64,000 nt of DNA from Subtercola boreus (GTDB lineage: Bacteria; Actinomycetota; Actinomycetes; Actinomycetales; Microbacteriaceae): the NCBI RefSeq assembly GCF_003399645.1, contig NZ_NBXD01000025.1:1-64000 (forward strand), written 5' to 3'. Under the pieces are notes generated by a model. It had not been told where the DNA came from and did not search any database. It worked only from the letters and a program-made list of their open reading frames with translations. Numbering within the stretch: position 1 is the first letter of the stretch; every line of letters begins with the position of its first letter. Below are positions 16,868-25,884 of the stretch, piece by piece. The translations under genes were made by a program, and so were the position numbers.

Positions 16868-17887
16868 GTGTCCGACGCCACACCCGCGCCCACGCTCGAG
16901 ATGGTCGCCGCGCTGGCCGGTGTCTCCCGGGCTACGGTCTCGCGGGTCGTCAACCAGTCGCCCAAGGTCACTCCCCGGGTGATCGAGGTCGTCAACGACG
17001 CCATCGCGACCCTGAACTACGTGCCGAACCGCGCCGCACGAACGCTGGCCAGCCGGCGCGCCCAGGCCATCGCGCTGGTCGTACCCGAGTCGACCGCCAA
17101 GCTCTTCACGGATCCGTTCCTCGCCAGCGTGACACAGGGTATCGCGCTCTACCTCGCCGACACCGACTACACACTGACCCTCCTGATCGCGTCGGAGTCG
17201 ACCCCCGACAAGACGCTGCGCTACCTCCTCGGCGGCAATGTCGACGGCGCCCTCGTCGTCTCCCACCACAGCGGCGACCATTCGCTGAGCCAGCTCAGCA
17301 GGTCGCTGCCGGTCGTGTTCGCCGGGCGGCCGCTCGACGCCTTGGAGAACGAGACATACTTCGTCGACGTCGACAACCGCGCGGGGGCCCGCGAGGCCAC
17401 GGAACACCTCATCGGCCTCGGCCGCACGCACCACGCGTCGATCGGCGGCCCGCAGGACATGCCGCCCGGGCTCGACCGACTCACCGGCTGGTGTGACGCG
17501 TTGGCCGCGCACGGTCTCGACTCCTCCCTCGTCGAGTGCGGCGACTTCACTCCCGAGTCGGGGGCGGAGGCGATGCGCCGGATGCTCGCCCGCGGCATCC
17601 CGATCGACGCCCTCTTCGTGGCCAACGACCAGATGGCCGCCGGGGCATACTCCGTCATCCACGAGAGCGGGATGAGCATTCCGGGCGACATCGCAGTAGT
17701 GGGGTTCGACGACAACTACTTCGGTGCGACCGCGACCCCTCCGCTGACGACGGTGAGGCAGCCGTCGAGTGAGCTCGGCGCCAAGATGGCCGAGGTGCTG
17801 GTGCGGGTGATCGAGCGGCGGCAGGTGGATCGGGTGACGATGATGCCGACCGCGCTGCGGGTTCGGGGCTCGACCATCCCCGCGTAG
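16868..17887 (+). CDS. LacI-family transcriptional regulator
   Basis: A 339-residue regulator: helix-turn-helix [22 protein letters not shown] (about residues 8-29), hinge [15 protein letters not shown], and a sugar-binding-protein-like effector domain ending in a typical [12 protein letters not shown] start at 16868 is preceded by GGAAGG nine bases upstream. No sugar genes adjoin it; the neighbours are nhaA (divergent) and a PadR gene. Its regulon is therefore elsewhere or limited to itself and nhaA. Confidence 0.88.
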   Translation: MSDATPAPTLEMVAALAGVSRATVSRVVNQSPKVTPRVIEVVNDAIATLNYVPNRAARTLASRRAQAIALVVPESTAKLFTDPFLASVTQGIALYLADTDYTLTLLIASESTPDKTLRYLLGGNVDGALVVSHHSGDHSLSQLSRSLPVVFAGRPLDALENETYFVDVDNRAGAREATEHLIGLGRTHHASIGGPQDMPPGLDRLTGWCDALAAHGLDSSLVECGDFTPESGAEAMRRMLARGIPIDALFVANDQMAAGAYSVIHESGMSIPGDIAVVGFDDNYFGATATPPLTTVRQPSSELGAKMAEVLVRVIERRQVDRVTMMPTALRVRGSTIPA

Positions 17888-17906
17888 GACTTTCTGGCCC
17901 AGTGGG

Positions 17907-17960
17907 TTGACATCACGATATTCAGCGATATATCTTTAACACATCGCCGAATATCGGCGA
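17907..17960 (+). promoter_or_regulatory. Promoter and operator of the Gly-rich PadR gene
   Basis: A consensus -35 TTGACA (17907-17912) is followed 16 bp later by TATATC (17929-17934) or 18 bp later by TATCTT (17931-17936). A perfect palindrome TCGCCGA-ATA-TCGGCGA (17944-17960) covers the predicted start of transcription. A GATAT-N8-ATATC dyad (17917-17934) overlaps the spacer and -10. The arrangement points to strong but repressible expression, probably autoregulation. Confidence 0.7.
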
Positions 17961-17997
17961 AACCTCATACCCTAAGACAGGAAAGGTGGACGCACTC

Positions 17998-18657
17998 ATG
18001 CGTAACCACACACACAACCACAACACTTCTGACAATCACGAGTTCGGCGGCCGGGCATTCGGCGGCCGTTCGTTCGAGGGTCGCGCCTTCGGCGGCGGCC
18101 GCGAGAACTTCGGCGGCGGCTTCGGGCCCGGCGCGGGCGGATTCGGCCCCGGCGGCCCCGGTTTCGGCGGCCCTGGCTTCGGCGGCTTCGGGCCGGGCTT
18201 CGGCCCCCGCGGACAACGTCGTGCCGGCAAGGGCGACGTTCGCTCCGTCATCCTGTCGTTGCTCGAAAGCGGACCTTCGAACGGCTACGGCCTGATCAAG
18301 GCCATCGCCGAGCGCACCGGCGGCACCTGGCGGCCGAGCCCCGGCTCGGTCTACCCCACCCTGCAGCAGCTCGTCGACGAAGAGCTCATCGTCTCGAAGG
18401 GCGACGGTCGTCGTACCGAGTTCGAGCTGACCGACGCCGGTCGGGCCTACCTGGAGGAGCACGCCGACGAGCTGAAGAAGGCCTGGGAGGCGACACCCGG
18501 TCGTTCAGCGAGCGATGCAGCGTTCCACGAGAGCGTCGCCAAGCTGGTCGGCGTCGTGCAGCAGTTCCGGGGCGGAACGAGCGAGGCACAGCGAACCGCT
18601 GCCGCCGAGAAGCTCGACGAGGCGCGCCGCGCGCTGTACCTGATCCTGGCCGACTGA
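17998..18657 (+). CDS. PadR-family regulator with Gly/Phe-rich N-terminal tail
   Basis: A 219-residue protein. Residues about 1-75 are His/Asn-rich then Gly/Phe-rich low complexity (FGGR and GFGGPGFGG repeats); residues about 78-155 are a PadR winged helix (VRSVILSLLESGPSNGYGLI, GSVYPTLQQLVDEELI) and the C terminus is a coiled-coil-like dimerisation helix. The ATG at 17998 has AAAGGTGG eight bases upstream; GTG 17986 is less likely. It stands alone, without the usual exporter partner. Confidence 0.87.
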   Translation: MRNHTHNHNTSDNHEFGGRAFGGRSFEGRAFGGGRENFGGGFGPGAGGFGPGGPGFGGPGFGGFGPGFGPRGQRRAGKGDVRSVILSLLESGPSNGYGLIKAIAERTGGTWRPSPGSVYPTLQQLVDEELIVSKGDGRRTEFELTDAGRAYLEEHADELKKAWEATPGRSASDAAFHESVAKLVGVVQQFRGGTSEAQRTAAAEKLDEARRALYLILAD

Positions 18658-18663
18658 GCGGCC

Positions 18664-18714
18664 CCGATCATCCGGAGCCGCCGATCATCCGGAGCCGCCG
18701 ATCATCCGGAGCCG
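18664..18714. repeat. Three tandem copies of a 17-bp repeat
   Basis: Three perfect copies of CCGATCATCCGGAGCCG, beginning seven bases after the PadR stop and ending just before the convergent glutathione peroxidase gene. Confidence 0.97.
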
Positions 18715-18730
18715 TCGGCCGCGGGGCACT

Positions 18731-19219
18731 TCAGCTCGCGGGCAGCGACTTCTCGATCAGCTCGACGATCGCCGGGTCATCCGGTTCGGTGCGGGGGCGG
18801 AAGCGGTGCACCGCTCCGTCGGGCGTGACGATGAACTTCTCGAAGTTCCACTTGACGCGCCCGGCCTTGCCCTCGGCATCCTGGGCCTTCTTCAGCTCGG
18901 TGTAGACCGGGTGCTCAGCCCTGCCGTTCACCTTGACCCTCTCGAAGATCGGGAACGTGATCCCCCACGTCGTGGAGCAGTACTCGCTGATCGCCTCAGC
19001 TGATCCGAGCTCCTGCAGAAACTGGTTGCTCGGAAATCCCAGCACCGTGAAACCGCGCTCGCCGTAGGTCTTCTGCAGCTGCTCGAGTTTGCCGTACTGC
19101 GGCGCGAGCCCGCAGCGCGAGGCGACGTTCACGATCATCTTCACCTTGCCGTCGTAGGCGGCGAGGGAGGTCTCGGCTCCGTCGGTGGTGGCGATCGGAA
19201 TGTCGTTCAGCGCAGTCAT
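18731..19219 (-). CDS. Glutathione peroxidase family (thioredoxin-dependent peroxidase-like) protein
   Basis: A 162-residue peroxidase. The catalytic tetrad is visible: Cys36 ([12 protein letters not shown]), Gln66 or Asn65 (FPSNQF) and Trp124-Asn125 (KWNFEKF). The usual Cys of FxCNQF is Ser64 here; Cys81 (EYCSTTW) could resolve. Bacterial members reduce hydroperoxides with thioredoxin or similar. Convergent with the PadR gene. Confidence 0.9.
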   Translation of the reverse strand: MTALNDIPIATTDGAETSLAAYDGKVKMIVNVASRCGLAPQYGKLEQLQKTYGERGFTVLGFPSNQFLQELGSAEAISEYCSTTWGITFPIFERVKVNGRAEHPVYTELKKAQDAEGKAGRVKWNFEKFIVTPDGAVHRFRPRTEPDDPAIVELIEKSLPAS

Positions 19220-19294
19220 GGTTCGAGCCTATTCCGGTTTCGACCCCCGTGGCGCCCTCGCGACACCCGGCGCCGAAGCACTACCCTCGAAGGC

Positions 19295-20104
19295 GTGACG
19301 ACTCCGATCGAGACCCCCTACGAAGACCTTCTGCGGCACACCCTGGCGACCGGTACCGCGAAGTCCGATCGCACCGGAACCGGCACGACCAGCGTGTTCG
19401 GAGCCCAGCTGCGGTTCGATCTGTCGGCCGGTTTTCCGCTCATCACCACGAAGCGCGTGCACTTCAAGTCGATCGCCTACGAGTTGCTCTGGTTTCTCCG
19501 CGGGGAGTCGAACGTGCGGTTCCTGCGTGACAACGGGGTGACCATCTGGGACGAATGGGCCGATGCCGCCGGCGAACTCGGCCCGGTCTACGGCGTGCAG
19601 TGGCGCTCGTGGCCCTCCCCCACCGGCGAGCACATCGACCAGATCAGCCAGGTCATCGAGACCATCGGAACCGACCCCGACTCCCGCCGCATGATCGTGT
19701 CGGCGTGGAACGTCGCCGAGATCCCCGCGATGGCGCTTGCGCCGTGCCACGCGTTCTTCCAGTTCTACGTGGCCGACGGCAAGCTCTCCTGCCAGCTGTA
19801 CCAACGCAGTGCCGACCTCTTTCTCGGGGTGCCGTTCAACATCGCGTCGTACGCGCTGCTCACGCACCTCGTCGCCGCCCAGACCGGCCTCGAGGTCGGC
19901 GACTTCATCTGGACCGGTGGCGACTGCCACATCTACGACAACCACCGCGACCAGGTGGCCCAGCAGCTCTCACGGGAACCGTTGCCGCTGCCCACGCTGG
20001 CGCTCCGCCGCACGCCCGCGAGCATCTTCGACTACACCTACGACGACCTCGAGGTGGTCGGGTACCAGCACCACCCCGCCATCAAGGCGCCGGTGGCGGT
20101 GTGA
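19295..20104 (+). CDS. thyA: Thymidylate synthase
   Basis: A 269-residue ThyA that methylates dUMP to dTMP using methylenetetrahydrofolate. The catalytic Cys151 lies in [13 protein letters not shown]; dUMP-binding [20 protein letters not shown] follows, and the protein ends with the canonical [14 protein letters not shown] start at 19295 is preceded by TACCCT (19282-19287) and seven bases, a leaderless arrangement. folA follows after 67 bp. Confidence 0.96.
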   Translation: MTTPIETPYEDLLRHTLATGTAKSDRTGTGTTSVFGAQLRFDLSAGFPLITTKRVHFKSIAYELLWFLRGESNVRFLRDNGVTIWDEWADAAGELGPVYGVQWRSWPSPTGEHIDQISQVIETIGTDPDSRRMIVSAWNVAEIPAMALAPCHAFFQFYVADGKLSCQLYQRSADLFLGVPFNIASYALLTHLVAAQTGLEVGDFIWTGGDCHIYDNHRDQVAQQLSREPLPLPTLALRRTPASIFDYTYDDLEVVGYQHHPAIKAPVAV

Positions 20105-20171
20105 TCGGCGGGGTGCGCGGGATGTGCGTGGTGCCGGCGCCTCGCGTTCTCCGCGGGTTCCGGATGCCCGC

Positions 20172-20777
20172 ATGAGCCTCTCGCTCATCTGGGCCGAGGC
20201 GCGGGGCGGCGTGATCGGGTACGGCGGGGCGATGCCCTGGCACCTGCCGGAGGATCTCGCGCACTTCCGCGAGCTGACGAGCGGCGCGGGCGGCTCAAAT
20301 GCTGGCGATGCAGGCGCGGATGCCGGGGCTGCGGTCGTGATGGGTCGGCGCACCTGGGATTCGTTGCCCGAACGATTTCGGCCGTTGCCCGGGCGACGGA
20401 ACCTGGTGCTGACGCGTGACCCCGACTGGACCGGGGAGGGTGCCGAGCCGGTGTCGTCGCTCGACGCCGCGGCCGCGGCCGCGGGTGCAGGCGGGCCGCC
20501 CGGCCCGGGTTCGCGCGGTGCGGGGCCCGGCGCATCCGGAGCCGGCGCAAGCGCAGCCGGCGCAGCCGAACTGTGGGTGATCGGCGGTGGGCAGCTCTAC
20601 CGCGAAGCCATGCGCTCGGCACTCGCCACCCGGCTCGAGGTCACCGAACTCGACCTCGGCGTCAAGGGCGACACCTTCGCCCCAGCCGTCGACGCCACCT
20701 GGGACCGCCTCGCGGCCACCCCCTGGCTCGAGTCGCGCACGGGCATCCGCTACCGCTTCGTCACCTACGCCCGCTGA
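20172..20777 (+). CDS. folA: Dihydrofolate reductase with Ala/Gly-rich inserts
   Basis: A 201-residue DHFR, longer than the usual 160-170. The N terminus has the signature IGYGGAMPWHLPEDLAHFRELT with the catalytic acid in PED, then GRRTWDSLPERFRPLPGRRN and WVIGGGQLYREAM. Two low-complexity insertions explain the extra length: a short SGAGGSNAGDAGADAGA after the first helix and a longer Ala/Gly/Pro stretch (about residues 99-133) before the GGGQLY motif. It regenerates tetrahydrofolate consumed by ThyA. Confidence 0.92.
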   Translation: MSLSLIWAEARGGVIGYGGAMPWHLPEDLAHFRELTSGAGGSNAGDAGADAGAAVVMGRRTWDSLPERFRPLPGRRNLVLTRDPDWTGEGAEPVSSLDAAAAAAGAGGPPGPGSRGAGPGASGAGASAAGAAELWVIGGGQLYREAMRSALATRLEVTELDLGVKGDTFAPAVDATWDRLAATPWLESRTGIRYRFVTYAR

Positions 20778-20797
20778 CCCGCGCGAGGCGCTCGAAG

Positions 20798-21664
20798 TCA
20801 GAGGGGCAGGATGCCGAAGGCGGTGGCGAGGCGGTCGATCTTCTGGGCCCGGCCCAGGCGTGGGAGGTCGCTGCCGTCGCGGATGACCCTGCCGCGCGAC
20901 TCGAAGTCGGCGAGGAAGTCCCTCGCCCAGGTCGCGTCGGAACGGGTCGGGCTGATGACCTCGTTGATCACCGGGAGCTGTTCCACGTCGAGGCAGAGCT
21001 TGCCCGTGAGACCCAGCGACACGGCGAGCGCCGACTGCTCGCGGAGCACCGGATGGCTCGAGCCCACGGTGGGGCCGTCGATCGGGCCGGGCAGCTTGCC
21101 GATGCGGCTCGCCACGACGAGGCGCGAACGCGGATACGCCATCGCGAGGTCGTCGGCGCCGGTTCCGGTGTCGCGCCGGTAGTCCCCACTGCCGAACGCG
21201 AGCCGGAATGCGCCGCGGGCTTCCGCGATGGTGCGCGCCTCCTCGATGCCGAGCGCCGACTCGATGAGTGCGATGACGGGGGTGCTGCCGCCGAGCCGGT
21301 CGAACGTCTCCGTCACGTGGGCACCCGACTCGGTCTTCGCCAGCATCACGCCGCGGAGTCCCGGGATGCCTTTCAGAGCATCCACATCCCCCGACCAGAA
21401 GTCGGTGGTGCGATCGTTGATGCGCACCCAGGTCCTGCCGCCGCGGCTCAACCAGTCGGCGACGTCTTCACGCGCCGACGGCTTGGCCGCGGGGTCGACG
21501 GCGTCTTCGATGTCGAGGATGACCTGGTCGGCCCGCGACTCGGCGGCCGCATCGAACGTCTGCGGCCTGGTCGCGTTGACCAGCAGCCACGACCGGGCGA
21601 TCTCGGCCGAGACGGCTCCGGTGGACGTGTCGTCGGTGGTGGCGTTCTCGGGCAGATACGTCAT
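20798..21664 (-). CDS. CitE/HpcH-HpaI aldolase-family lyase
   Basis: A 288-residue CitE-like protein, usually an Mg-dependent C-C lyase or thioesterase acting on (3S)-citramalyl-CoA, malyl-CoA or similar. Visible motifs are DQVILDIEDAVDPAAKPSAR near the N terminus and a conserved mid-protein Glu in VIALIESALGIEEA. The ATG at 21664 has AGGAAG seven bases upstream; a 40-residue upstream extension lacks support. The substrate is not inferable. Confidence 0.83.
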   Translation of the reverse strand: MTYLPENATTDDTSTGAVSAEIARSWLLVNATRPQTFDAAAESRADQVILDIEDAVDPAAKPSAREDVADWLSRGGRTWVRINDRTTDFWSGDVDALKGIPGLRGVMLAKTESGAHVTETFDRLGGSTPVIALIESALGIEEARTIAEARGAFRLAFGSGDYRRDTGTGADDLAMAYPRSRLVVASRIGKLPGPIDGPTVGSSHPVLREQSALAVSLGLTGKLCLDVEQLPVINEVISPTRSDATWARDFLADFESRGRVIRDGSDLPRLGRAQKIDRLATAFGILPL

Positions 21665-21967
21665 GTGCAGCTTCCTGTCGCGGTGCGCCGGCCGTACTCG
21701 CGGCGGTCTGTGCACGAGCGATGCCGGGTGGGGCGGGTCTGGCCCGCCGTTTGGCCGGTTCGAGCCTACGGCAGTTGCCCACACGCGCGCATCCCGGCCC
21801 GGGCGCCCGGATGAGTCCGCGGCCCCACCCGCACGCCACTGCCGAGCATCCGGAACCCCTTTTCTGACCCAGCCAAATCGCGGAAATCAGGTGTAGTGTC
21901 CCACTCGGAATCGGGCGCCGCACGGCGTCGGTTCGGTATGCACTGCAGCACTATGAGGAGCAGTTCC
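21665..21967. promoter_or_regulatory. 303-bp divergent intergenic region
   Basis: The gap separates the CitE-like gene from the LolA-like operon. On the plus strand a -10 TAGTGT (21894-21899) is followed about 70 bp later by an AGGAG ribosome-binding site and the ATG at 21968. The GC-rich half next to the CitE-like gene shows no ORF or RNA that I can support. Confidence 0.4.
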
Positions 21968-23134
21968 ATGGCACAGGTTTGGAAGCGCTGGATTCCCGCC
22001 GCCGTCGGCGTCGTCGTAGTCGCGGGTGTCGCCGCGACAGTACCGCTGGCGGCCAATGCATCGGCGGGACTGCCCACGAAATCCGCGCAGGATGTGCTCG
22101 CACTGGCTGCGAACAGCTCCGTCTCGGCGTTCTCCGGAACGGTTGAGCAGACCTCCGACCTCGGCCTGCCCTCTCTGCCTGCGGGCGTCGGGTCGTCGAG
22201 CTCCGGCTCCTCCGGCTCCGGCTCTGGTTCCACCGACTCGGCCTCCGATGGCAGCGCCGCCGTCTCGTCGGCGCTCGAACTGCTCACGGGCACCCACACC
22301 GCCCGCGTCTTCGTCGACGGCCCGAGCAACCTGCGTGTTCAGGTGCTCGACCAGCTGGCCGAGCGCGATGTCGTCAAGCAGGGCGATTCGCTCTGGCTGT
22401 ACGACTCCAGCAAGCAGACAGCGGTGCATGCCACGGCCGCGAAGCCGGCTCAGGATGCTCTGCCCACGAGTCCCGAGCAGACCGCCACCCCCGAGCAGCT
22501 GGCCCAGAAGTTCCTCGACGCGGTCGACCCGACCACCGTCGTCTCGGTCGGCGGAGACGTCACGGTCGCCGGCCGCTCGGCCTACGACCTCGTTCTCACC
22601 CCCCAGGTCACCGACTCCCTCGTCGGTGCGGTCTCGATCGCTGTCGACTCGGAGACGGGCCTCGCCCTGCGCGTCGAGGTGACGGCCCGTGGTGCCGCCG
22701 ATCCGGCGTTCTCCACCGCCTTCACCGACCTCAGTCTCGCCATTCCGTCGGCAGACCTCTTCTCCTTCACCCCTCCGGCCGGCACGACCATCACCGAGAA
22801 GACCGTCACCGAGAAGACCGCCCCCACCGCAGCCGACGGGTCTTCGGCAGCCGCTCCGCACAAGACGCCCGACAATGACTCCGCGACGGATGCCGTGCCC
22901 GCCGACGCCAAGCCCATCGTGACCGGCACCGGCTGGAGTTCGATCGTCGAACTGCCCGCCGGATCCGACACCCAGGCGCTGACCTCGTCGCCTCTCCTCT
23001 CCCAGCTGACCACCGCCGTCGACGGCGGCCACCTGCTCTCGACCACCCTCGTGAACGTGTTCGTCGCGAGCGACGGTCGCGTGTTCGCCGGGTCGGTGTC
23101 GGCGGAGGCCCTCGAGGCTGCTGCCGTCCAGTGA
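21968..23134 (+). CDS. Exported LolA/RseB-like fold protein
   Basis: A 388-residue secreted protein. A signal peptide (basic MAQVWKR, hydrophobic core, ANASA cleavage region near residue 33) has no lipobox Cys. The body resembles actinobacterial LolA-like (MucB/RseB, DUF2092-type) proteins, which form an open beta-sheet that holds lipids or senses lipoproteins. Two low-complexity inserts occur: a Ser/Gly stretch about residues 76-100 and a Thr/Lys/Ala stretch about 278-312. It overlaps the ABC ATPase by 4 bp, so it probably works with that exporter as an extracytoplasmic carrier or sensor. Confidence 0.7.
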   Translation: MAQVWKRWIPAAVGVVVVAGVAATVPLAANASAGLPTKSAQDVLALAANSSVSAFSGTVEQTSDLGLPSLPAGVGSSSSGSSGSGSGSTDSASDGSAAVSSALELLTGTHTARVFVDGPSNLRVQVLDQLAERDVVKQGDSLWLYDSSKQTAVHATAAKPAQDALPTSPEQTATPEQLAQKFLDAVDPTTVVSVGGDVTVAGRSAYDLVLTPQVTDSLVGAVSIAVDSETGLALRVEVTARGAADPAFSTAFTDLSLAIPSADLFSFTPPAGTTITEKTVTEKTAPTAADGSSAAAPHKTPDNDSATDAVPADAKPIVTGTGWSSIVELPAGSDTQALTSSPLLSQLTTAVDGGHLLSTTLVNVFVASDGRVFAGSVSAEALEAAAVQ

Positions 23135-24234
23135 CCGAACCGGCGGTGCCGACCCGGCTGGCCATCCAGACCACCGGGCTCACCAAGGTGTTCGGCAAGC
23201 AGACGGTCGTGAACGGCATCGATCTCAGAGTGCCCAGCGGGTCGGTGTTCGGTTTTCTCGGGCCCAACGGTTCGGGCAAGACTACGAGCATCCGGATGCT
23301 GCTCGGGCTCGCCTCGGCCACCCGCGGCGAGATCTCCCTGCTGGGAGAGCAGATGCCACGGCAGGCGCAAGCGGTGCTGCCGCGGGTCGGAGCACTCATC
23401 GAGGGCCCCGGCTTCTACCCGTTCCTGTCGGGCACGGCGAACCTGAACCGGCTCGACAGCGCTGACCGCTTCGCCTGCAGCGCGACCCGTAGGACGCGTG
23501 TCGCCGAGGCGCTCGAGCGGGTCGGCCTCACCCACGCAGCCGACAAGAGGGTGCACGCGTACTCCCTCGGCATGAAGCAGCGCCTCGGGATCGCCAACGC
23601 TCTGCTGACCCCGCGCGAACTCATCGTGCTCGACGAACCGACCAACGGGCTCGACCCGCAGGGCACGCGCGAGGTGCGCAATCTCGTGCGCTCGCTGACG
23701 GCCGAGGGAACGACCGTCTTCGTGTCGAGTCACCTCCTCGCCGAGATCGAGCAGATGTGCACGCACGCCGCCGTCATGCGCGCCGGAACCCTCGTTGCGC
23801 AGGGCAGCCTCGACGAGCTGCGGCGCGAGGGGCAGGCGCGCGTGCGCGTGCTGACGCCCGACGCGGCCGCGGCGCGCCGTGTGCTCGCGGAGCTCGGGCT
23901 CCGTCCCGATGCGCCGGGGGGCGGGATGCCCGGCGGCACTTCGGCCTCCGGGGGCGGTTCAGTCGGGCCGGAGTCTGCTGACGCGGGCGGAGCAGCCGGG
24001 CATCCGCTCGACGGTGAGGTCGTCACCGCTCCCCTCACCGCCCCGGGCTCCCACGAGGAGGGCGCGGAAAGCGCAGCCGGCACGGCCGACGGGGCCTACG
24101 GCCCGGCGCCCGACGTGATCGTGGCTGCACTGGTTGCGGCAGACGTGCGCGTGCGCGGATTCGCGGTGGAGCGGGCGACGCTCGAGGACCTCTTCGTCGC
24201 GCTCACCGGGGAGGGATTCGATGTTGCCCAGTGA
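23131..24234 (+). CDS. ABC transporter ATP-binding protein with Gly-rich insert
   Basis: A 367-residue ATPase of the exporter/drug type: Walker A GPNGSGKTT near residue 48, signature YSLGMKQRLGIA, Walker B LIVLDEPTNGLDP. Between the ATPase core and the C-terminal regulatory subdomain lies about 70 residues of Gly/Ser/Ala low complexity (residues about 260-330), unusual in this family. A GTG start overlaps the upstream stop. Confidence 0.88.
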   Translation: MTEPAVPTRLAIQTTGLTKVFGKQTVVNGIDLRVPSGSVFGFLGPNGSGKTTSIRMLLGLASATRGEISLLGEQMPRQAQAVLPRVGALIEGPGFYPFLSGTANLNRLDSADRFACSATRRTRVAEALERVGLTHAADKRVHAYSLGMKQRLGIANALLTPRELIVLDEPTNGLDPQGTREVRNLVRSLTAEGTTVFVSSHLLAEIEQMCTHAAVMRAGTLVAQGSLDELRREGQARVRVLTPDAAAARRVLAELGLRPDAPGGGMPGGTSASGGGSVGPESADAGGAAGHPLDGEVVTAPLTAPGSHEEGAESAAGTADGAYGPAPDVIVAALVAADVRVRGFAVERATLEDLFVALTGEGFDVAQ

Positions 24235-25075
24235 GTCGAGTGTGGCCACGCGCCGGAAGTCTGCCGGGTGGGCGCTGATGGGGTCGGAGCTGGCGGTGCT
24301 GTTCCGGCGTCGCCGCACGTGGGTGATGCTCGCTGCGCTCGCGCTGATCCCGGTGCTGGTGGCGGTGGCCGTGAGACTGTCGTCGGCCGGAAGCTCGGGG
24401 CGGGGGCCCGCGTTCATCGGTCAGATCAGTGAGAACGGTCTGTTCGTGGCGCTGGTGGCGCTGACCATCTGCATTCCGCTCTTCCTGCCACTGACCGTCG
24501 GTGTGGTCGCCGGCGACACCATTGCCGGCGAGGCGAGCCTCGGAACGCTTCGGTACCTGCTCGTCTCACCCGTGGGGCGCACCCGCCTCCTCGTCGTGAA
24601 GTTCGTCGCGGCCATGGCCTTCTGTCTCGCGGCCACGATCATGGTCGTGCTGGCGGGGGTGCTGATCGGGGCGGCGCTGTTCCAGATCGGGCCGGTGACG
24701 CTGCTGTCGGGCGACACGATCGGGGTGGGCGACGCCCTGCTGAGAGCGCTGCTCATCGCGGCCTACGTGACGGTCTCACTGCTCGGGCTCACCGCGATCG
24801 GGATGTTCATCTCGACGCTGACGGATGTTCCGGTGGGAGCCATGGCAGCGACCGTGGTGATCTCGATCCTGGCCCAGGTGCTCGACTCGCTGCCCCAGCT
24901 GGACGGGCTTCACCCGTGGCTGTTCAGTCACTACTGGCTGAACTTCGCCGACCTGCTGCGGCAGCCCATCGAGTGGTCGTCGTTCGGGTCGAACGCGCTG
25001 CTGCAACTCGGCTACGTGGTCGTGTTCGGCGCTCTCGCCTACGGTCGCTTCGCGTCGAAGGACGTGCTGTCGTAG
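24221..25075 (+). CDS. ABC-2 type transporter permease
   Basis: A 284-residue membrane protein with about six hydrophobic segments, including VGVVAGDTIAGEASLGTLRYLLVSPVGRTRLLVVK, characteristic of ABC-2 permeases. The ATG at 24221 has GGAGGG (24210-24215) upstream and overlaps the ATPase gene by 14 bp. It forms the export channel with the preceding ATPase. Confidence 0.85.
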   Translation: MLPSESSVATRRKSAGWALMGSELAVLFRRRRTWVMLAALALIPVLVAVAVRLSSAGSSGRGPAFIGQISENGLFVALVALTICIPLFLPLTVGVVAGDTIAGEASLGTLRYLLVSPVGRTRLLVVKFVAAMAFCLAATIMVVLAGVLIGAALFQIGPVTLLSGDTIGVGDALLRALLIAAYVTVSLLGLTAIGMFISTLTDVPVGAMAATVVISILAQVLDSLPQLDGLHPWLFSHYWLNFADLLRQPIEWSSFGSNALLQLGYVVVFGALAYGRFASKDVLS

Positions 25076-25082
25076 GGAGACA

Positions 25083-25856
25083 TTGGCAGATGGTAGCGGA
25101 TTCAGTGAGACTGTCTCAGTTGAGCAGAAGTGGGCGATCAAAATGATGGGGCGCGTCGAGCGGTTCGAGGGGCGTATCGCGGGATTCGGCACCGGGGTGG
25201 GCACGCGGGTCGTGGTCGGAATGTGGGAGACGTCGCCGTTCGGACGGTTCGCCGACGTGATGGTGGAGTTCGAGCCGGGTATTGAGGGCAGCGGCATGGG
25301 CGGCGGCCGGGGCGGCGGCCGTGGCGCCGGCCGGGACGCGAGCCCGAGCAGTGGGGCGGGCCCCTCCGGCGGGCACCGGCTGCTGCTCGCGCCCAGCGCG
25401 GCGGTGGCCGAGTACGTGGCGGCGACGTACTCGTTCGACGAGGTGCGGGTGGTGGAGGTGCGGTGGGGCCGGGTGCGCGGTGGGCTCCGGGTGCTGGCGG
25501 GGCCACTGGAGGTGCGCCTCGCGATCGGTTCTCCGACGGCGATCGGACGGGCACTGCGGAGTGTTCCGCGGGCAGTGGCCGTGCATCCGGCCTGGCTTCG
25601 GGTGATCGATCCGGTGGCACGGATGCTCGTTCCGGGCGCGCGCACGAGCGGTTCTGCCGGGAACGGCCGCCGTGAGTACTACGGGGTGACGCGGGCGCGG
25701 GCGATCACGTCGATCGAGGCGACCTGGAGTGGAGTCCCGATGGGCGAACTGCGCCGCCTCGAACCCCCGGTGACCTTCGGGTTCGGCTCTGCGCCCGCGA
25801 CGCCGACCCTCGTCGACATCGTCACGAGCATCCGGATGCCGCGCCGCCGCCCCTGA
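25083..25856 (+). CDS. Conserved hypothetical protein, last gene of the LolA-like/ABC unit
   Basis: A 257-residue protein that I do not recognise. It lacks a signal peptide or membrane helix. The first 60 residues (KWAIKMMGRVERFEGRI, GMWETSPFGRFADVMVEF) look structured, then comes a Gly-rich break (about 66-95), then HRLLLAPSAAVAEYVAATYSFDEVRVVEV and a basic Val/Arg-rich part. The frame starts at TTG 25083 with AGGGAGA close upstream; an internal ATG at 25143 is possible. Position seven bases after the permease suggests a role in the same transport or envelope process. Confidence 0.6.
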   Translation: MADGSGFSETVSVEQKWAIKMMGRVERFEGRIAGFGTGVGTRVVVGMWETSPFGRFADVMVEFEPGIEGSGMGGGRGGGRGAGRDASPSSGAGPSGGHRLLLAPSAAVAEYVAATYSFDEVRVVEVRWGRVRGGLRVLAGPLEVRLAIGSPTAIGRALRSVPRAVAVHPAWLRVIDPVARMLVPGARTSGSAGNGRREYYGVTRARAITSIEATWSGVPMGELRRLEPPVTFGFGSAPATPTLVDIVTSIRMPRRRP

Positions 25857-25884
25857 CCCCCCGCAGGGATCGACAGGCGGCAGC

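Noticed and set aside
16763-17662. 300-residue N-terminal extension of NhaA
   Set aside because: It is antisense to the LacI gene and has no domain; NhaA begins normally at 16762.
20105-20171. Separate small gene between thyA and folA
   Set aside because: 67 bp without start, ribosome-binding site or conserved frame.
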